Positions 8,833 to 18,134 of a stretch of DNA of 64,000 nucleotides are shown here, piece after piece. Source of the stretch: Nocardioides cynanchi. GTDB taxonomy: Bacteria; Actinomycetota; Actinomycetes; Propionibacteriales; Nocardioidaceae. Numbering within the stretch: the stretch's first letter is position 1; every line of letters begins with the position of its first letter. The notes beneath the pieces were generated by a model. It searched no databases and was not told the DNA's origin. It was given only the letters and a program-made list of their open reading frames with translations. The translations under genes were made by a program, and so were the position numbers. The stretch spans positions 3,844,001 to 3,908,000 of the forward strand of contig NZ_CP044344.1 of the NCBI RefSeq assembly GCF_008761635.1, given 5' to 3'.

Positions 8833-9186
8833 TCAGCCGAGACCGTTCGAGGTCAGCAGCCGCGCAGCGAACCCGTCCTGGGGGAGGCCGCGGGTGACCA
8901 GGTCCAGCCCGGTGTGGAAGGCGTACACCACCAGGCCGACCGCCACGACTCCTACCACCAGCCGCTGGAACGGCAGCGGGTCGCGGGCCCGGGTGGCGCC
9001 GTGCAGCCGGGCGATCCAGCTCCCGAGCGACTGCGTCACCACCGCGCTGATCACGCTGGCGACGGCGGCGCCGAGGATCGTGCCGACCAGGCCCAGCTGG
9101 TAGGACAGCGCCGTTGCGGTCGCTGCAGCCACCGCACCGGCGACGACGGTCGGGTAGGACGGGGTGGAGGAGGTCGCGTCAGACAT
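8833..9186 (-). CDS. Small membrane protein, two predicted helices
   Basis: 117 residues from the ATG at 9184-9186. Two hydrophobic stretches, about residues 12-50 (AGAVAAATATALSYQLGLVG onward, Ala/Gly/Val-rich) and about 75-95 (LVVGVVAVGLVVYAFHTGLD). They are separated by a basic segment (LHGATRARDPLP). No known domain. It is convergent with the histidine kinase and has no strong ribosome binding site. Confidence 0.6.
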   Translation of the reverse strand: MSDATSSTPSYPTVVAGAVAAATATALSYQLGLVGTILGAAVASVISAVVTQSLGSWIARLHGATRARDPLPFQRLVVGVVAVGLVVYAFHTGLDLVTRGLPQDGFAARLLTSNGLG

Positions 9187-9267
9187 ACGACAGGTGTGAC
9201 GTGTCGCGACGCCCGGATGTTCCCGGACGTGAGCGAGCACACGTCGTACGACGGCAGGCCCGGCGGG

Positions 9268-9987
9268 TCAGCGCAGGGAGTACGTCGCCAGCGAGACGCC
9301 GACGTAGTGGGCCGCGAAGGCCATGATCGTCAGCGAGTGGAAGACCTCGTGGAAGCCGAAGAAGCGGGGCCACGGGTCGGGCCGGCGGAAGCCGTAGACC
9401 ACGCCACCGGTGAGGTAGAGCGCCCCGCCGACGGCGATCAGCACCATGATCGTGATCCCGAGGCCGACTCCGAGACGCTCGGCGCCGCGGGTGAACTGCG
9501 GAAGGAAGAAGACCGCTGCGCAGCCGAGCGCCATGTAGACGGGGGTGTGCAGCCATCGCGGTGCGCCGATCCAGAGCACGCGGAAGGCGACACCGAGCAG
9601 GGCTCCGGACCACACCAGCGTGAGCATCACGATCCGGTCGGTGCCGGTCAGCAGCATCAGGGTGAACGGCGTGTAGGAGCCGGCGATCAGCAAGAAGATG
9701 TTGGCGTGGTCGAAGCGTCGCAGCACGCCGCCGACTCGGGGCGACCAGTGACCGCGGTGGTAGACCGCGGAGGTCGAGAAGAGGAGGACGGCCGAGGCGA
9801 CGTACACCGCCGAGCCCCAGCGGGTGGTGGCCGTGGGCGACAGCGCCACCAGGACGATCCCCGCGGCGAGCGTCAACGGGGCGGTGGCCAGGTGCAGCCA
9901 GCCACGCAGATGGGGCTTGACCTCCGCGACCTGCTCCGCGACCTGTTGGGCCAGGGAGTCCAGGCCGACGCGGAGTGAGTCGTTCAT
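9268..9987 (-). CDS. trhA: Haemolysin III family (PAQR-like) membrane protein
   Basis: 239 residues with seven hydrophobic helices. Family landmarks are STSAVYHRGHW (the SxxxH), RRFDHANIFLLIAGSYTPF (the D-H-x-N/x-F motif) and a C-terminal GFHEVFHSLTIMAFAAHY with two metal-site histidines. These are the Zn-binding residues of the PAQR fold; bacterial TrhA members have been linked to membrane-lipid homeostasis. The ATG at 9985-9987 starts it. It is divergent from the cis-prenyltransferase, the same arrangement as Rv1085c/Rv1086 in M. tuberculosis as I recall it. Confidence 0.9.
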   Translation of the reverse strand: MNDSLRVGLDSLAQQVAEQVAEVKPHLRGWLHLATAPLTLAAGIVLVALSPTATTRWGSAVYVASAVLLFSTSAVYHRGHWSPRVGGVLRRFDHANIFLLIAGSYTPFTLMLLTGTDRIVMLTLVWSGALLGVAFRVLWIGAPRWLHTPVYMALGCAAVFFLPQFTRGAERLGVGLGITIMVLIAVGGALYLTGGVVYGFRRPDPWPRFFGFHEVFHSLTIMAFAAHYVGVSLATYSLR

Positions 9988-10062
9988 AACGAGACCGTAC
10001 CCGCCGCGCGGGCAGCCCAAGCATGGAAGCCGAGGTTGGAGCGAGACCGTTACCATCGTTCG

Positions 10063-10848
10063 GTGGCCGTGATCCCCGAGCTCAAGGAGCAGGTACGTCG
10101 GCTGCTGTACCCCGCCTACGAGGCGCGGATGGTCAAGGCGCTGCCCCGGGAGCGCATCCCGAAGCACATCGGGGTCATGCTCGACGGCAACCGGCGCTGG
10201 GCCAAAGGGGTCGGCGGAGACCCGACGCACGGCTACCGCGCGGGTGCGGCGAACATCGAGCCGCTGCTCCAGTGGAGCGAGGAGGTCGGCGTCGAGGTCG
10301 TCACGCTGTGGCTGCTCTCGACCGACAACCTCAACCGGCCGCCCGGTCAGCTCGAGGCCCTGCTCACCGTGATCGGCGACGCCGTGGACGCGCTCGCGGC
10401 CCAGCACCGCTGGCGGATCCACCCGGTGGGGGCCCTCGACCTGCTGCCGGCCGCCCTGTCGGCGCGGCTGAAGGAGGCCGAGGAGGCGACCCGCGACGTC
10501 GACGGCCTCCTGGTCAACATCGCGGTCCCCTACGGCGGGCGACGCGAGATCGCCGACGCCGTGCGCTCCCTGCTCCAGGAGCACGCCGAGCGCGGTACCA
10601 GCCTCGAGGAGCTGGCCGAGGTGATCGACGTCGACCACATCGCCGAGCACCTCTACACCAAGGGCCAGCCCGACCCCGACCTGGTGATCCGCACCTCGGG
10701 TGAGCAGCGGCTCGGAGGGTTCCTGCTCTGGCAGAGCGCCCAGAGCGAGTTCTACTTCTGCGAGGCCTACTGGCCCGACTTCCGCAAGGTCGACTTCCTG
10801 CGGGCGATCCGGGCCTACGCCCAGCGGGAGCGCCGGTTCGGCGGCTGA
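10063..10848 (+). CDS. Short-chain cis-prenyltransferase (Z-FPP synthase type, Rv1086-like)
   Basis: 261 residues of the UPP synthase fold. The catalytic loop MLDGNRRWAK holds the conserved Asp; downstream are TLWLLSTDNLNRP and the C-terminal RTSGEQRLGGFLLWQSA. That last motif (GEQRLSGFLLWQSA) is the one I associate with M. tuberculosis Rv1086, which makes short-chain (omega,E,Z)-farnesyl diphosphate, rather than with long-chain decaprenyl synthase. It likely supplies the primer for polyprenyl phosphate carriers of the cell wall. The GTG at 10063 is chosen by alignment to the family N terminus; a TTG at 10036 is in frame. No strong ribosome binding site. Confidence 0.9.
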   Translation: MAVIPELKEQVRRLLYPAYEARMVKALPRERIPKHIGVMLDGNRRWAKGVGGDPTHGYRAGAANIEPLLQWSEEVGVEVVTLWLLSTDNLNRPPGQLEALLTVIGDAVDALAAQHRWRIHPVGALDLLPAALSARLKEAEEATRDVDGLLVNIAVPYGGRREIADAVRSLLQEHAERGTSLEELAEVIDVDHIAEHLYTKGQPDPDLVIRTSGEQRLGGFLLWQSAQSEFYFCEAYWPDFRKVDFLRAIRAYAQRERRFGG

Positions 10849-11144
10849 TCGACGCCCGTCCCGGTCGCCTGCTCTTCACCCCGCGTTCGTGCGTGTCGGC
10901 CCGGAATCGCCGGGACGGCGGCGTACGTTCGGTTCGTCGGCGAGCCGGGGAAGGCCCGCCGCATCGGGAGGCTCGTTCGTGACCATCCACGACCAGACAA
11001 CGCGGTGGCTGCCACCGCGCGGTGGCGCGGGAGCGCGCTACCGAGGGGGTCGGCACTTCGACCCTCGAGACCCTTCCCGGTCCGTCAGCTGATCAAAGCG
11101 GACCGGGCAAGGAGTGCCCTGCGCGGTCCGGTGAGGGGTGTTCG

Positions 11145-12461
11145 GTGCCGTCGCAGAAGAAGCACTCGACCCGTACCTTCGTGCTCGACACCAGCGTCTT
11201 GCTGTCGGACCCCGGCGCGATGCGCCGGTTCGCCGAGCACGAGGTCGTCCTGCCCGTCGTGGTGATCACCGAGCTGGAGGCCAAGCGCCACCACCCCGAG
11301 CTCGGCTTCTTCGCCCGGACCGCGTTGCGGGCCCTCGACGAGCTGCGGATCACGCACGGCCGCCTCGACGAGCCGGTGCCGGTCGGGGAGGAGGGCGGGT
11401 CCATCCGGGTCGAGCTGAACCACACCGACCCCGCGTCGCTGCCCTCGGGTTTCCGCCTCGGTGACAACGACACCCGGATCCTCGCCGTGGCCCGCAACCT
11501 CGCCAACGAGAGCCACCACGTCACCCTGGTCTCCAAGGACCTCCCGATGCGGATCAAGGCCTCCGCCGTCGGGCTGCGCGCCGAGGAGTACCACGGCGAG
11601 ACCTACGGCGACTCCGACCCCGGCTACAGCGGGATGGCCGAGCTCGAGATCGGCTCGGCGGTCCTCGACGAGCTCTACGACGACGGCTGGGCCGACGTCG
11701 AGCAGGCCCGCGAGCTGCCCTGCCACACCGGCCTGGTGCTGCTCTCCGACCGGGGTACGGCGCTGGGCCGGGTCGGTCCCGACAAGCACGTGCACCTGGT
11801 GCGTGGTGACCGTGAGGCGTTCGGCATCCACGGCCGCTCGGCCGAGCAGCGGATCGCCCTGGAGATGCTGCTCGACCCGGAGGTCGGGATCGTCTCCCTC
11901 GGCGGCCGCGCCGGCACCGGTAAGTCGGCGCTGGCCCTGTGCGCGGGCCTCGAGGCGGCGCTCGAGCGTCGGCAGCACCAGAAGGTCGTGGTGTTCCGGC
12001 CGCTGTTCGCCGTCGGCGGCCAGGAGCTCGGCTACCTGCCCGGCTCGGAGTCCGAGAAAATGTCCCCCTGGGCGCAGGCGGTCTTCGACACCCTCGGGTC
12101 GGTCACGTCGCGCGAGGTGATCGAGGAGATCCTCGACCGCGGCATGCTCGAGGTAATGCCGCTGACGCACATCCGGGGCCGCTCGCTGCACGATGCCTTC
12201 GTGATCGTCGACGAGGCCCAGTCGCTGGAGCGCAACGTCCTGCTCACGGTCCTGTCCCGGATCGGTGCGAACTCCAAGGTGGTGCTGACCCACGACGTGG
12301 CCCAGCGCGACAACCTGCGGGTGGGCCGCCACGACGGCGTCGTCGCCGTGGTCGAGAAGCTCAAGGGCCATCCGCTGTTCGCCCACGTCACCCTGACCCG
12401 CTCGGAGCGCTCTCCGATCGCGGCCCTGGTCACCGAGATGCTGGAGAACGTCACCCTCTGA
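11145..12461 (+). CDS. phoH2: PIN-PhoH family protein (PhoH2 type)
   Basis: 438 residues from the GTG at 11145, with GAGGGG 7-8 nt upstream. The N-terminal PIN ribonuclease domain begins [13 protein letters not shown], has the acidic ITELEAKR and ends [14 protein letters not shown]. The C-terminal PhoH ATPase has Walker [11 protein letters not shown] and Walker B FVIVDEAQ. The PIN-PhoH fusion is a known actinobacterial RNase/RNA helicase. The 296 nt upstream (10849-11144) hold no convincing gene. As in mycobacteria, it follows the Rv1086-type prenyltransferase. Confidence 0.92.
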   Translation: MPSQKKHSTRTFVLDTSVLLSDPGAMRRFAEHEVVLPVVVITELEAKRHHPELGFFARTALRALDELRITHGRLDEPVPVGEEGGSIRVELNHTDPASLPSGFRLGDNDTRILAVARNLANESHHVTLVSKDLPMRIKASAVGLRAEEYHGETYGDSDPGYSGMAELEIGSAVLDELYDDGWADVEQARELPCHTGLVLLSDRGTALGRVGPDKHVHLVRGDREAFGIHGRSAEQRIALEMLLDPEVGIVSLGGRAGTGKSALALCAGLEAALERRQHQKVVVFRPLFAVGGQELGYLPGSESEKMSPWAQAVFDTLGSVTSREVIEEILDRGMLEVMPLTHIRGRSLHDAFVIVDEAQSLERNVLLTVLSRIGANSKVVLTHDVAQRDNLRVGRHDGVVAVVEKLKGHPLFAHVTLTRSERSPIAALVTEMLENVTL

Positions 12462-12467
12462 CCCAGG

Positions 12468-12500
12468 CACGGGCGGGGCCGCGCTGCGGTCCCGCCCGTG
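12468..12500 (+). terminator. Stem-loop after phoH2
   Basis: Perfect 10-bp arms at 12468-12477 and 12491-12500 (CACGGGCGGG pairing with CCCGCCCGTG). Inner pairs at 12478-12480 with 12488-12490 lengthen the stem to about 13 bp. It starts 7 nt after the phoH2 stop. No long T tract follows, which is usual for intrinsic terminators in this GC range. Confidence 0.75.
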
Positions 12501-12549
12501 ACCATTTCGTGATCCCCCGCACCATCGGCTGTGGCACGTGTGCACGAGC

Positions 12550-12601
12550 GTGACTCGTGTGACAGGAGAGGTCACTTTCTCGCGGACTTTCGTCACTTTC
12601 T
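12550..12601. promoter_or_regulatory. Clustered GTGAC/GTCAC repeats upstream of the lysozyme-like gene
   Basis: GTGAC at 12550-12554 and 12559-12563 are followed by GTCAC at 12571-12575 and 12592-12596. The inner pair forms a dyad with a 7-nt spacer. The full 10-mer GTCACTTTCT occurs at 12571-12580 and again at 12592-12601, exactly 21 bp (two helical turns) apart. The region is AT-richer than its surroundings and lies 129-180 nt before the start of the secreted protein gene. This suggests a promoter with regulator sites; the regulator is unknown. Confidence 0.45.
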
Positions 12602-12729
12602 GGGTCGTTCGGTTTGCACCCCTCCCCGATGTCATGCAGGGTGGCAGGCAGTTCATCGCCGACCGGGTGTGGTCTCGGACCCCGACGGCGATGTCCTTGT
12701 CTTGAGTCGTCTACCCCCGGGTTTTCTCT

Positions 12730-13446
12730 GTGCCTTCTGACCAGTACGTCCCCAAGCACCGCGCCGCGCCCGCGCCCGCGCTGCCGTCGGCCTTCGCCGG
12801 CTCGCGGCGCGTCGCCGACAAGCGGAGCAGGTCGGCCCGTCGGGGGGTGCGCACGTCGTTCGCCCTGAGCGGCCTGGCGATGACCGCCACCGGCGTCGCC
12901 GTGGCCGCCGGTGTCGTGCACGCGCCACACGGTGCGGTGCCCTTGGCCGACGCGATCTCCCCGGTCTCCGCGAGGGGCGCCGGCAGCGGCGCGGCGAGCA
13001 CCGATCTGACGCGGAGCACCACCGTCCAGCGCAGCGCCCCGGTCTCGCGCTCGTTCGACCGTCGCGCCAGCCGCGACCCGGCCAAGCAGGCGGCCCTCGG
13101 CCTGAGCTCCGGCCCGGCCGTCAGCGGCCAGCAGAGCCTGTCCGCGCAGGACCCGCAGGCGATCGCCGATGCGCTCCTGTCGTCGTACGGGTGGTCCTCC
13201 TCGGAGATGTCGTGCCTGGTCCCGCTGTGGATGGCTGAGAGCGGCTGGCGGGTGAACGCCGAGAACGCGTCGTCCGGCGCCTACGGCATCCCGCAGTCGC
13301 TGCCCGGCTCCAAGATGGCCACCTCCGGCGCCGACTGGCGCACCAACCCGGTCACCCAGATCAAGTGGGGCCTGGGCTACATCCAGGAGCGCTACGGCTC
13401 GCCGTGCGGCGCCTGGGGCTTCAAGCAGGGCCACGGCTGGTACTGA
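12730..13446 (+). CDS. Secreted lysozyme-like (transglycosylase-type) protein
   Basis: 238 residues. A basic N region (about 1-45) precedes a hydrophobic signal segment (FALSGLAMTATGVAVAAGVV, about 48-66), then a Ser/Arg-rich linker. The C-terminal 90 residues form a lysozyme-like fold with ESGWRVNAENASSGAYGIPQSLPGSKM and QIKWGLGYIQERYGSPCGAW; the first Glu is the likely catalytic acid. Such proteins cleave or remodel peptidoglycan outside the cell. The GTG at 12730 is the only good start. A 268-nt region upstream carries repeats described separately. Confidence 0.85.
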   Translation: MPSDQYVPKHRAAPAPALPSAFAGSRRVADKRSRSARRGVRTSFALSGLAMTATGVAVAAGVVHAPHGAVPLADAISPVSARGAGSGAASTDLTRSTTVQRSAPVSRSFDRRASRDPAKQAALGLSSGPAVSGQQSLSAQDPQAIADALLSSYGWSSSEMSCLVPLWMAESGWRVNAENASSGAYGIPQSLPGSKMATSGADWRTNPVTQIKWGLGYIQERYGSPCGAWGFKQGHGWY

Positions 13447-13690
13447 TCCACCCCCGCGTGGTCCGTCGCCGGAGCGCGCCCGCAGGCTGCACCCGGCCGT
13501 CGGGTGGAGGCACCGGCTGGTGCGGATCCACTAGTCCTGGCTGACCGAACGTACGGAATCCACGCTGTGACGCCGCATTTCGTCAACACTCTCGTGAATC
13601 TTCCACGGCGCCAGCCTCGGAAGGGATTCAATGCGAGGTGCCTCAGATCGAGGCCCGGCTCGGGGGAGTCGGTTGTCACTAGGGGATCAG

Positions 13691-15028
13691 ATGAACGTCG
13701 CCAGTACGTTCCGCGTGCTCGCAGGCGGCCTCACCGCCAGCCTGCTGATCGGTGCCTTCGGCGCCGCGAGCGCGGAAGCCAAGCCCACACGACCGGGCGG
13801 AGTCACGAACCTGACCGGTTCGGCCGCTCCCGGGCCTGTCAGCGGTACCTACCTCGTCACCTCCAGCTGGGACCCGGCGGCCAGCGCCACGAAGTACCGG
13901 GTGGCCCTGACGAAGGGCGGCGCCACCCTGGCCTCGGCGACGATCACGACCACGACGTGGAATCCCACCGTGACCTCGTCCCCCGGGGACGCCAGCCTCG
14001 CCGTGACTCCGGTCGCGAACCACCGCAAGGGCTCCACGAGCAGGGTCACGGTGCACCTGGCCGACGTCACGGCTCCCCAGGGCAGCTTCACCACGACCTG
14101 GGTCAACGCCACGAAGGTCGCGACGCTCACCGAGGCCTCGCTCACCGACGACTCGCCGATCTCGCAGGTCACCCGCACGGTGGACTGGGGCGACGGTTCG
14201 CCCACGCAGTCCTGGCCCGCCGGCAGCGGCTTCCCGACCGACTCCCTGCAGCACACCTACTCGTCGGCGTCGGCGACCACGAGGCGGTTCGTCCCCACCG
14301 TGACGTTGAAGGACGCCGCACAGAACTCGAGCTCGGTGGAGGCGCCGGCCGTCGTCATCGACGACGTCACCGCCCCGACCGGCACCTTCGACGCCACGCC
14401 GCACAACGCCTGGACCGCCTTCACGACCGTCACGGTCACCCAGGCGACGCTCGGCGACGACTACAGCCCCGCTGACCACATCACCAAGTCGGTGGACTGG
14501 GGCGACGGCTCGGCGCCGACCGACTGGACCGGCGCGACCAGCGTGACGCACGTCTACACGAAGGCGGGTTCGTTCACGCCGATGGTGACGCTCACCGACG
14601 AGGCCCACAACGCGACCAGCCCGATCAGCTCCTCCGCCGTCACCGTCACCACGGACTCCGCGGCGCCGGTGCTGAAGCTGCTCCTGCCGGCGTCGCTGCA
14701 CTCCGTCAGGGCGTGGAAGACGCTGCGTGGGACCGCCAACGACGCGGGAGTCGGCGTCAAGAAGGTCTCGCTGCGCGCCGTGGAGAAGCGCGGCACCGCG
14801 TGGTTCGCCTACCAGCGCACCACGAAGACCTGGGTCAAGGCAGCCACCAAGGCCAAGGCGTTCGCGAAGACCGGTGCTCTCTCGATGACGACGTCCGCGT
14901 CGCACGCCTGGGCCGGCAAGCTCGTCGGGCTCCGCAAGGGTGTCCTGGTCTACAAGGTCAAGGCGACCGACCAGGTGGGCAACACCTCCGCCGCTCTCAC
15001 CCACAAGGTGCGGCTCAGCAAGCGCTGA
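13691..15028 (+). CDS. Secreted protein with PKD-like repeats
   Basis: 445 residues from the ATG at 13691 (AGGGG about 6 nt upstream). The signal peptide ends around ASAEA (residue 28). An Ig/fibronectin-like domain (about 30-120) is followed by two beta-sandwich repeats containing WGDGSP (about 175) and WGDGSA (about 275), a PKD-family hallmark. The C-terminal 110 residues are rich in Lys, Trp and Ala. PKD domains usually mediate protein or polysaccharide contacts outside the cell; no catalytic domain is visible. The 244 nt upstream have no clear gene or promoter that I can name. Confidence 0.75.
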   Translation: MNVASTFRVLAGGLTASLLIGAFGAASAEAKPTRPGGVTNLTGSAAPGPVSGTYLVTSSWDPAASATKYRVALTKGGATLASATITTTTWNPTVTSSPGDASLAVTPVANHRKGSTSRVTVHLADVTAPQGSFTTTWVNATKVATLTEASLTDDSPISQVTRTVDWGDGSPTQSWPAGSGFPTDSLQHTYSSASATTRRFVPTVTLKDAAQNSSSVEAPAVVIDDVTAPTGTFDATPHNAWTAFTTVTVTQATLGDDYSPADHITKSVDWGDGSAPTDWTGATSVTHVYTKAGSFTPMVTLTDEAHNATSPISSSAVTVTTDSAAPVLKLLLPASLHSVRAWKTLRGTANDAGVGVKKVSLRAVEKRGTAWFAYQRTTKTWVKAATKAKAFAKTGALSMTTSASHAWAGKLVGLRKGVLVYKVKATDQVGNTSAALTHKVRLSKR

Positions 15029-15036
15029 TCAGAGTG

Positions 15037-15073
15037 CTGGGCGGGACCGGCTGACTCAGCCGGCCCCGCCCAG
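15037..15073. terminator. Bidirectional terminator between convergent genes
   Basis: Two 18-nt arms, 15037-15054 and 15056-15073, pair at 17 of 18 positions around a single-nt centre. The hairpin starts 8 nt after the stop of the PKD-like gene and contains the stop codon of the convergent SDR gene (15056-15058). It can serve both transcripts. Confidence 0.8.
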
Positions 15074-15910
15074 ACCCACGAGCCGCGAGCTGACGTCGTA
15101 CAACCTCTCGCCCAGGTCGTCGTCGCGGGCCAGCGCGGAGGGCTCGCGGAGGCGGTTGCGCTGGTAGTAGCCACCGCTGCTGCCCTCGACCTCGGCACTG
15201 CGTGCGAGGTAGGCCAGCCGCGAGCCGCCGACCTCGGGGCTCTCCATCTTCCACCGCTTCAGCACCGCGAGCACGGGCTGGGCGAACCACGGCGCACCGC
15301 TCCAGATGTTGGTGGCGATCGCGCCGGGGTGCAGCGAGGTCACGGTGACGCCGGTGCCCTCGAGGCGGCGGGCCAGCAGCCGGGCGGTCATCACGTTGGC
15401 GAGCTTGGAGCGGCCGTAGGCCCGCATGATCGAGTAGCCGTGCTCGAAGCCCAGGTCGTCGAAGTCCATGGTCCCGGAGAAGTGGGCCTCCGAGGACGTG
15501 AACACCACCCGGGCCGGCGCGCTCTCGACCAGGCGCTCTCGCAGCAGCTCGGTCAGCAGGAAGCCCCCGAGGTGGTTGACCGCGAACGTCGCCTCGATGC
15601 CGTCGGCGATCTCGGTCCGTCGGGAGAAGACGGTGCCGGCGTTGTTCACCAGGACGTCGATGCGGTCGCAGGTCAGGAGCAGGTCCTCGGCCAGCCGGCG
15701 TACGGCGGCCTGGTCGGCGAAGTCGCAGAGCAACGAGTCGACGCGGCATCCCGGCTGCTCGGCCCGGATCCGGCCCACGGCCGTCGCCGTCTTGTCGGGG
15801 TTCCGGCCGACCAGGACCAGCCTGCAGTCCGGCTCGGCCGCGGCGAGCTGGCTCGCGCACTCCAGGCCGATGCCGTCGCTGCCGCCGGTGATCACGTACG
15901 TCGTCCTCAC
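15056..15910 (-). CDS. Short-chain dehydrogenase/reductase
   Basis: 284 residues. The Rossmann motif TGGSDGIG (about 8-15) replaces the classical TGxxxGIG; VNNAGT and the catalytic Ser...YGRSK (YxxxK) are all present. The pattern [12 protein letters not shown] resembles retinol-dehydrogenase and protochlorophyllide-reductase-like SDRs. Substrate unknown. The GTG start at 15908-15910 overlaps the fumC stop in a GTGA tetranucleotide, so translation is probably coupled to fumC. The last codons lie in the terminator stem. Confidence 0.88.
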   Translation of the reverse strand: MRTTYVITGGSDGIGLECASQLAAAEPDCRLVLVGRNPDKTATAVGRIRAEQPGCRVDSLLCDFADQAAVRRLAEDLLLTCDRIDVLVNNAGTVFSRRTEIADGIEATFAVNHLGGFLLTELLRERLVESAPARVVFTSSEAHFSGTMDFDDLGFEHGYSIMRAYGRSKLANVMTARLLARRLEGTGVTVTSLHPGAIATNIWSGAPWFAQPVLAVLKRWKMESPEVGGSRLAYLARSAEVEGSSGGYYQRNRLREPSALARDDDLGERLYDVSSRLVGLGGAG

Positions 15911-17292
15911 GGGTGGGTCATCCCGTCGACGTCGAGTGCCTCGTCCAGCTGCTGCTCGGTGAGCTCGCCGCGCTCGACGTAGCCGAGGTCGAGCACTGTC
16001 TGCCGGATCGTGGCCCCGTCGGCCAGCGCCTTCTTCGCGATCGCGGCCGCGGCCTCGTAGCCGACGTACTTGTTCAACGGCGTCACGATGCTCGGCGACG
16101 ACTCGGCGTAGGCGCGCATCCGGTCGACGTCCGCGGTGATGCCGTCGACGCAGCGGGCGAGCAGTCGTGAGGCGTTGGTCAGCAGGCCGATCGACTCGAG
16201 CAGGTTGCGGGCGATCACCGGCAGCATCACGTTGAGCTCGAAGCTGCCCGAGGCGCCGGCGAACGTGATCGCGGCGTCGTTGCCGATCACCTGGGCACAG
16301 ACCTGGAGGGTGGCCTCGGGGATCACCGGGTTGACCTTGCCCGGCATGATGCTGGAACCGGGCTGGAGGTCCTGCAGGTGGATCTCCGCCAGCCCGGCGG
16401 TGGGGCCGCTGCCCATCCAGCGCAGGTCGTTGCAGATCTTGACCAGCCCCACGGCGTAGGTCCGGAGGACCCCGCTCAGCTCCACCAGGGAGTCCTGGGT
16501 GCCCTGGGCCTCGAAGTGGTTGCGGGCCTCGGTGAACGCCTCGCCGGTCTCGTCGGACAGGTGGGTGATCGTGGTCGCGGCGAACGAGGGCGGGGTGTTG
16601 ATGCCGGTGCCGACGGCGGTGCCGCCCAGGGGCAGCTCGCGGACCCGGGGGAGCACCCCGGCCAGTCGCTCCCGGGCGTACGACGCGGTGGCGGCGTAGC
16701 CGCCGAGCTCCTGGCCGAGGGTCACCGGGGTGGCGTCCATCAGGTGGGTCCGTCCGGACTTCACGGCGTCGGCGTACTGCTCGGCCTTGGCCGTCAGGGC
16801 GGCGGCCAGGACCGCGACCGCCTCGTCGAGCCCCCTCGAGGCCAGCGCCGCGGCGACGTGGATCGCGCTCGGGAAGGTGTCGTTGGAGGACTGCCCTGCG
16901 TTGACCACGTCGTTGGGGTGGCACTCCACGCCGGCGCGTGCGGTGAGCGTCGAGACGACCTCGTTGACGTTCATGTTGGTGCTGGTGCCGGACCCGGTCT
17001 GGAAGACGTCGATCGGGAACTGGTCGTCGTGCTCCCCCGCGGTGATCTCCTCGACCGCGGCCACGATCGCGTCGCGCTGGGCCGGGGTGACGACGCCGAG
17101 GTCGGCGTTGGTCCTCGCCGCGGCGGCCTTGATCCGGGCGAGCGCCTGGATCAGCGGCGGGTCGAGCGGGCGACCGCTGATCGGGAAGTTGTCGACGGCG
17201 CGCTGCGTCTGGGCCCGCCAGAGGGCCGCGACCGGCACCTCGACGTCGCCCATCGAGTCGTGCTCGACACGGGTCTGGGAGTCCGGGCTCAT
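15907..17292 (-). CDS. fumC: Fumarate hydratase class II
   Basis: 461 residues of the fumarase/aspartase superfamily. Signatures: [28 protein letters not shown] and the flexible loop [15 protein letters not shown], which contains the catalytic Ser. It converts fumarate to L-malate in the TCA cycle with no metal. ATG at 17290-17292. The SDR gene is translationally coupled downstream, and a spermidine-synthase-like gene lies 10 nt upstream on the same strand. A second, unrelated class I fumarase is encoded at 22370-24079. Confidence 0.95.
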   Translation of the reverse strand: MSPDSQTRVEHDSMGDVEVPVAALWRAQTQRAVDNFPISGRPLDPPLIQALARIKAAAARTNADLGVVTPAQRDAIVAAVEEITAGEHDDQFPIDVFQTGSGTSTNMNVNEVVSTLTARAGVECHPNDVVNAGQSSNDTFPSAIHVAAALASRGLDEAVAVLAAALTAKAEQYADAVKSGRTHLMDATPVTLGQELGGYAATASYARERLAGVLPRVRELPLGGTAVGTGINTPPSFAATTITHLSDETGEAFTEARNHFEAQGTQDSLVELSGVLRTYAVGLVKICNDLRWMGSGPTAGLAEIHLQDLQPGSSIMPGKVNPVIPEATLQVCAQVIGNDAAITFAGASGSFELNVMLPVIARNLLESIGLLTNASRLLARCVDGITADVDRMRAYAESSPSIVTPLNKYVGYEAAAAIAKKALADGATIRQTVLDLGYVERGELTEQQLDEALDVDGMTHP

Positions 17293-17302
17293 GGCCTCGA
17301 CG

Positions 17303-18007
17303 CTACCCGGCCGCGGACGCCTCGGGCCGGCCGGCGGCGGGCCGAGCGACGTAGAGCCAGTAGTGCTCGTCGCGTTCCTGGAGCCGCACCTCGTGGGTCT
17401 GCTCCTCGGCGTGGCCGAAGCTGGCCTCGAGGTCCGCGAGCAGCTGCGGGGCTGGTCCCGCCGACCACACCACCAGGGCGCCGCCGGGGGCGAGGGTGCG
17501 GCGGACGACGTGCAGGAACGGCACGTCGTACAACGCGGCGTTGGCGTCGTGCACGAGCTGACCCGGGCCGTTGTCGACGTCGAGCAGGACCACGTCGTAG
17601 GACGCCGGGCCGGCCTCGGCGACCGCGGTCGCCACGTCGGCCACGATCACCCGGGCCCGGCGGTCGGCCAGGAGCTGCCGGCCGTGGGGGACCGTGCCGT
17701 CGCGCATCCACTCGACCAGGGCGGGCTCGATCTCGACGACGTCGCAGTGCTCGACGCGCCAGTCGCCGAGCACCCGGTCCAGGGTGAAGCCCAGCCCGAG
17801 CCCGCCCACCAGCACGCGTCGTGGCTGCTCGACGGAGGCCAGCGCAGCGTCGGCCAGGGCCTGCTCGGAGCTGTGCTCGGCGGTGTCCATGACGAAGACG
17901 CCGTTGGCACGGAGCTCGAGCACGGCCGGGCCGTCGGTGCCGGTCCGGCGCCGCAGCACCAGCTCGCCTCGCTCGGTCACGCTGCGCGCCACCTCGTCGT
18001 ACCCCAT
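17303..18007 (-). CDS. Spermidine-synthase-like SAM-fold protein
   Basis: 234 residues. The glycine-rich [13 protein letters not shown], acidic [14 protein letters not shown] and [13 protein letters not shown] match the Rossmann core of polyamine aminopropyltransferases and related methyltransferases. The N-terminal substrate-recognition strand region is reduced, so a true spermidine synthase activity is doubtful. ATG at 18005-18007. It precedes fumC by 10 nt and may be the first gene of a three-gene minus-strand operon with fumC and the SDR. Confidence 0.75.
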   Translation of the reverse strand: MGYDEVARSVTERGELVLRRRTGTDGPAVLELRANGVFVMDTAEHSSEQALADAALASVEQPRRVLVGGLGLGFTLDRVLGDWRVEHCDVVEIEPALVEWMRDGTVPHGRQLLADRRARVIVADVATAVAEAGPASYDVVLLDVDNGPGQLVHDANAALYDVPFLHVVRRTLAPGGALVVWSAGPAPQLLADLEASFGHAEEQTHEVRLQERDEHYWLYVARPAAGRPEASAAG

Positions 18008-18066
18008 GGAGCAACCGTAAGGTGCGGAGCATCCCCGGCGCGTCCGGGAGTTGGTGCCACCGGTCA

Positions 18067-18087
18067 AAGTAGAGTAGATAAGTAGAG
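18067..18087. promoter_or_regulatory. AT-rich tandem AAGTAGAG repeats in a divergent promoter region
   Basis: AAGTAGAG occurs at 18067-18074 and 18080-18087, with a third GTAGA in between at 18074-18078. This purine-rich, low-GC patch is unlike its surroundings. It sits in the 127-nt gap between the spermidine-synthase-like gene and the FAD/TTC38-like gene. It may be a -10 region (TAGATA at 18075-18080) or a repeat-binding operator. Function inferred from position only. Confidence 0.35.
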
Positions 18088-18134
18088 AATGGCTGGCTCG
18101 CCCGGGAGCCGGCCGCCAGCGAGAGAGGGTCCTG

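Noticed and set aside
12501..12729. c-di-AMP (ydaO) riboswitch upstream of the lysozyme-like gene
   Set aside because: Such riboswitches often precede peptidoglycan hydrolase genes in actinobacteria, but I could not find the conserved core segments or pairing; only short repeats are present.
15056..16924. Single 622-residue minus-strand frame covering fumC and the SDR
   Set aside because: The first half is an out-of-frame shadow of fumC; the SDR protein begins at the GTG at 15910, coupled to the fumC stop.
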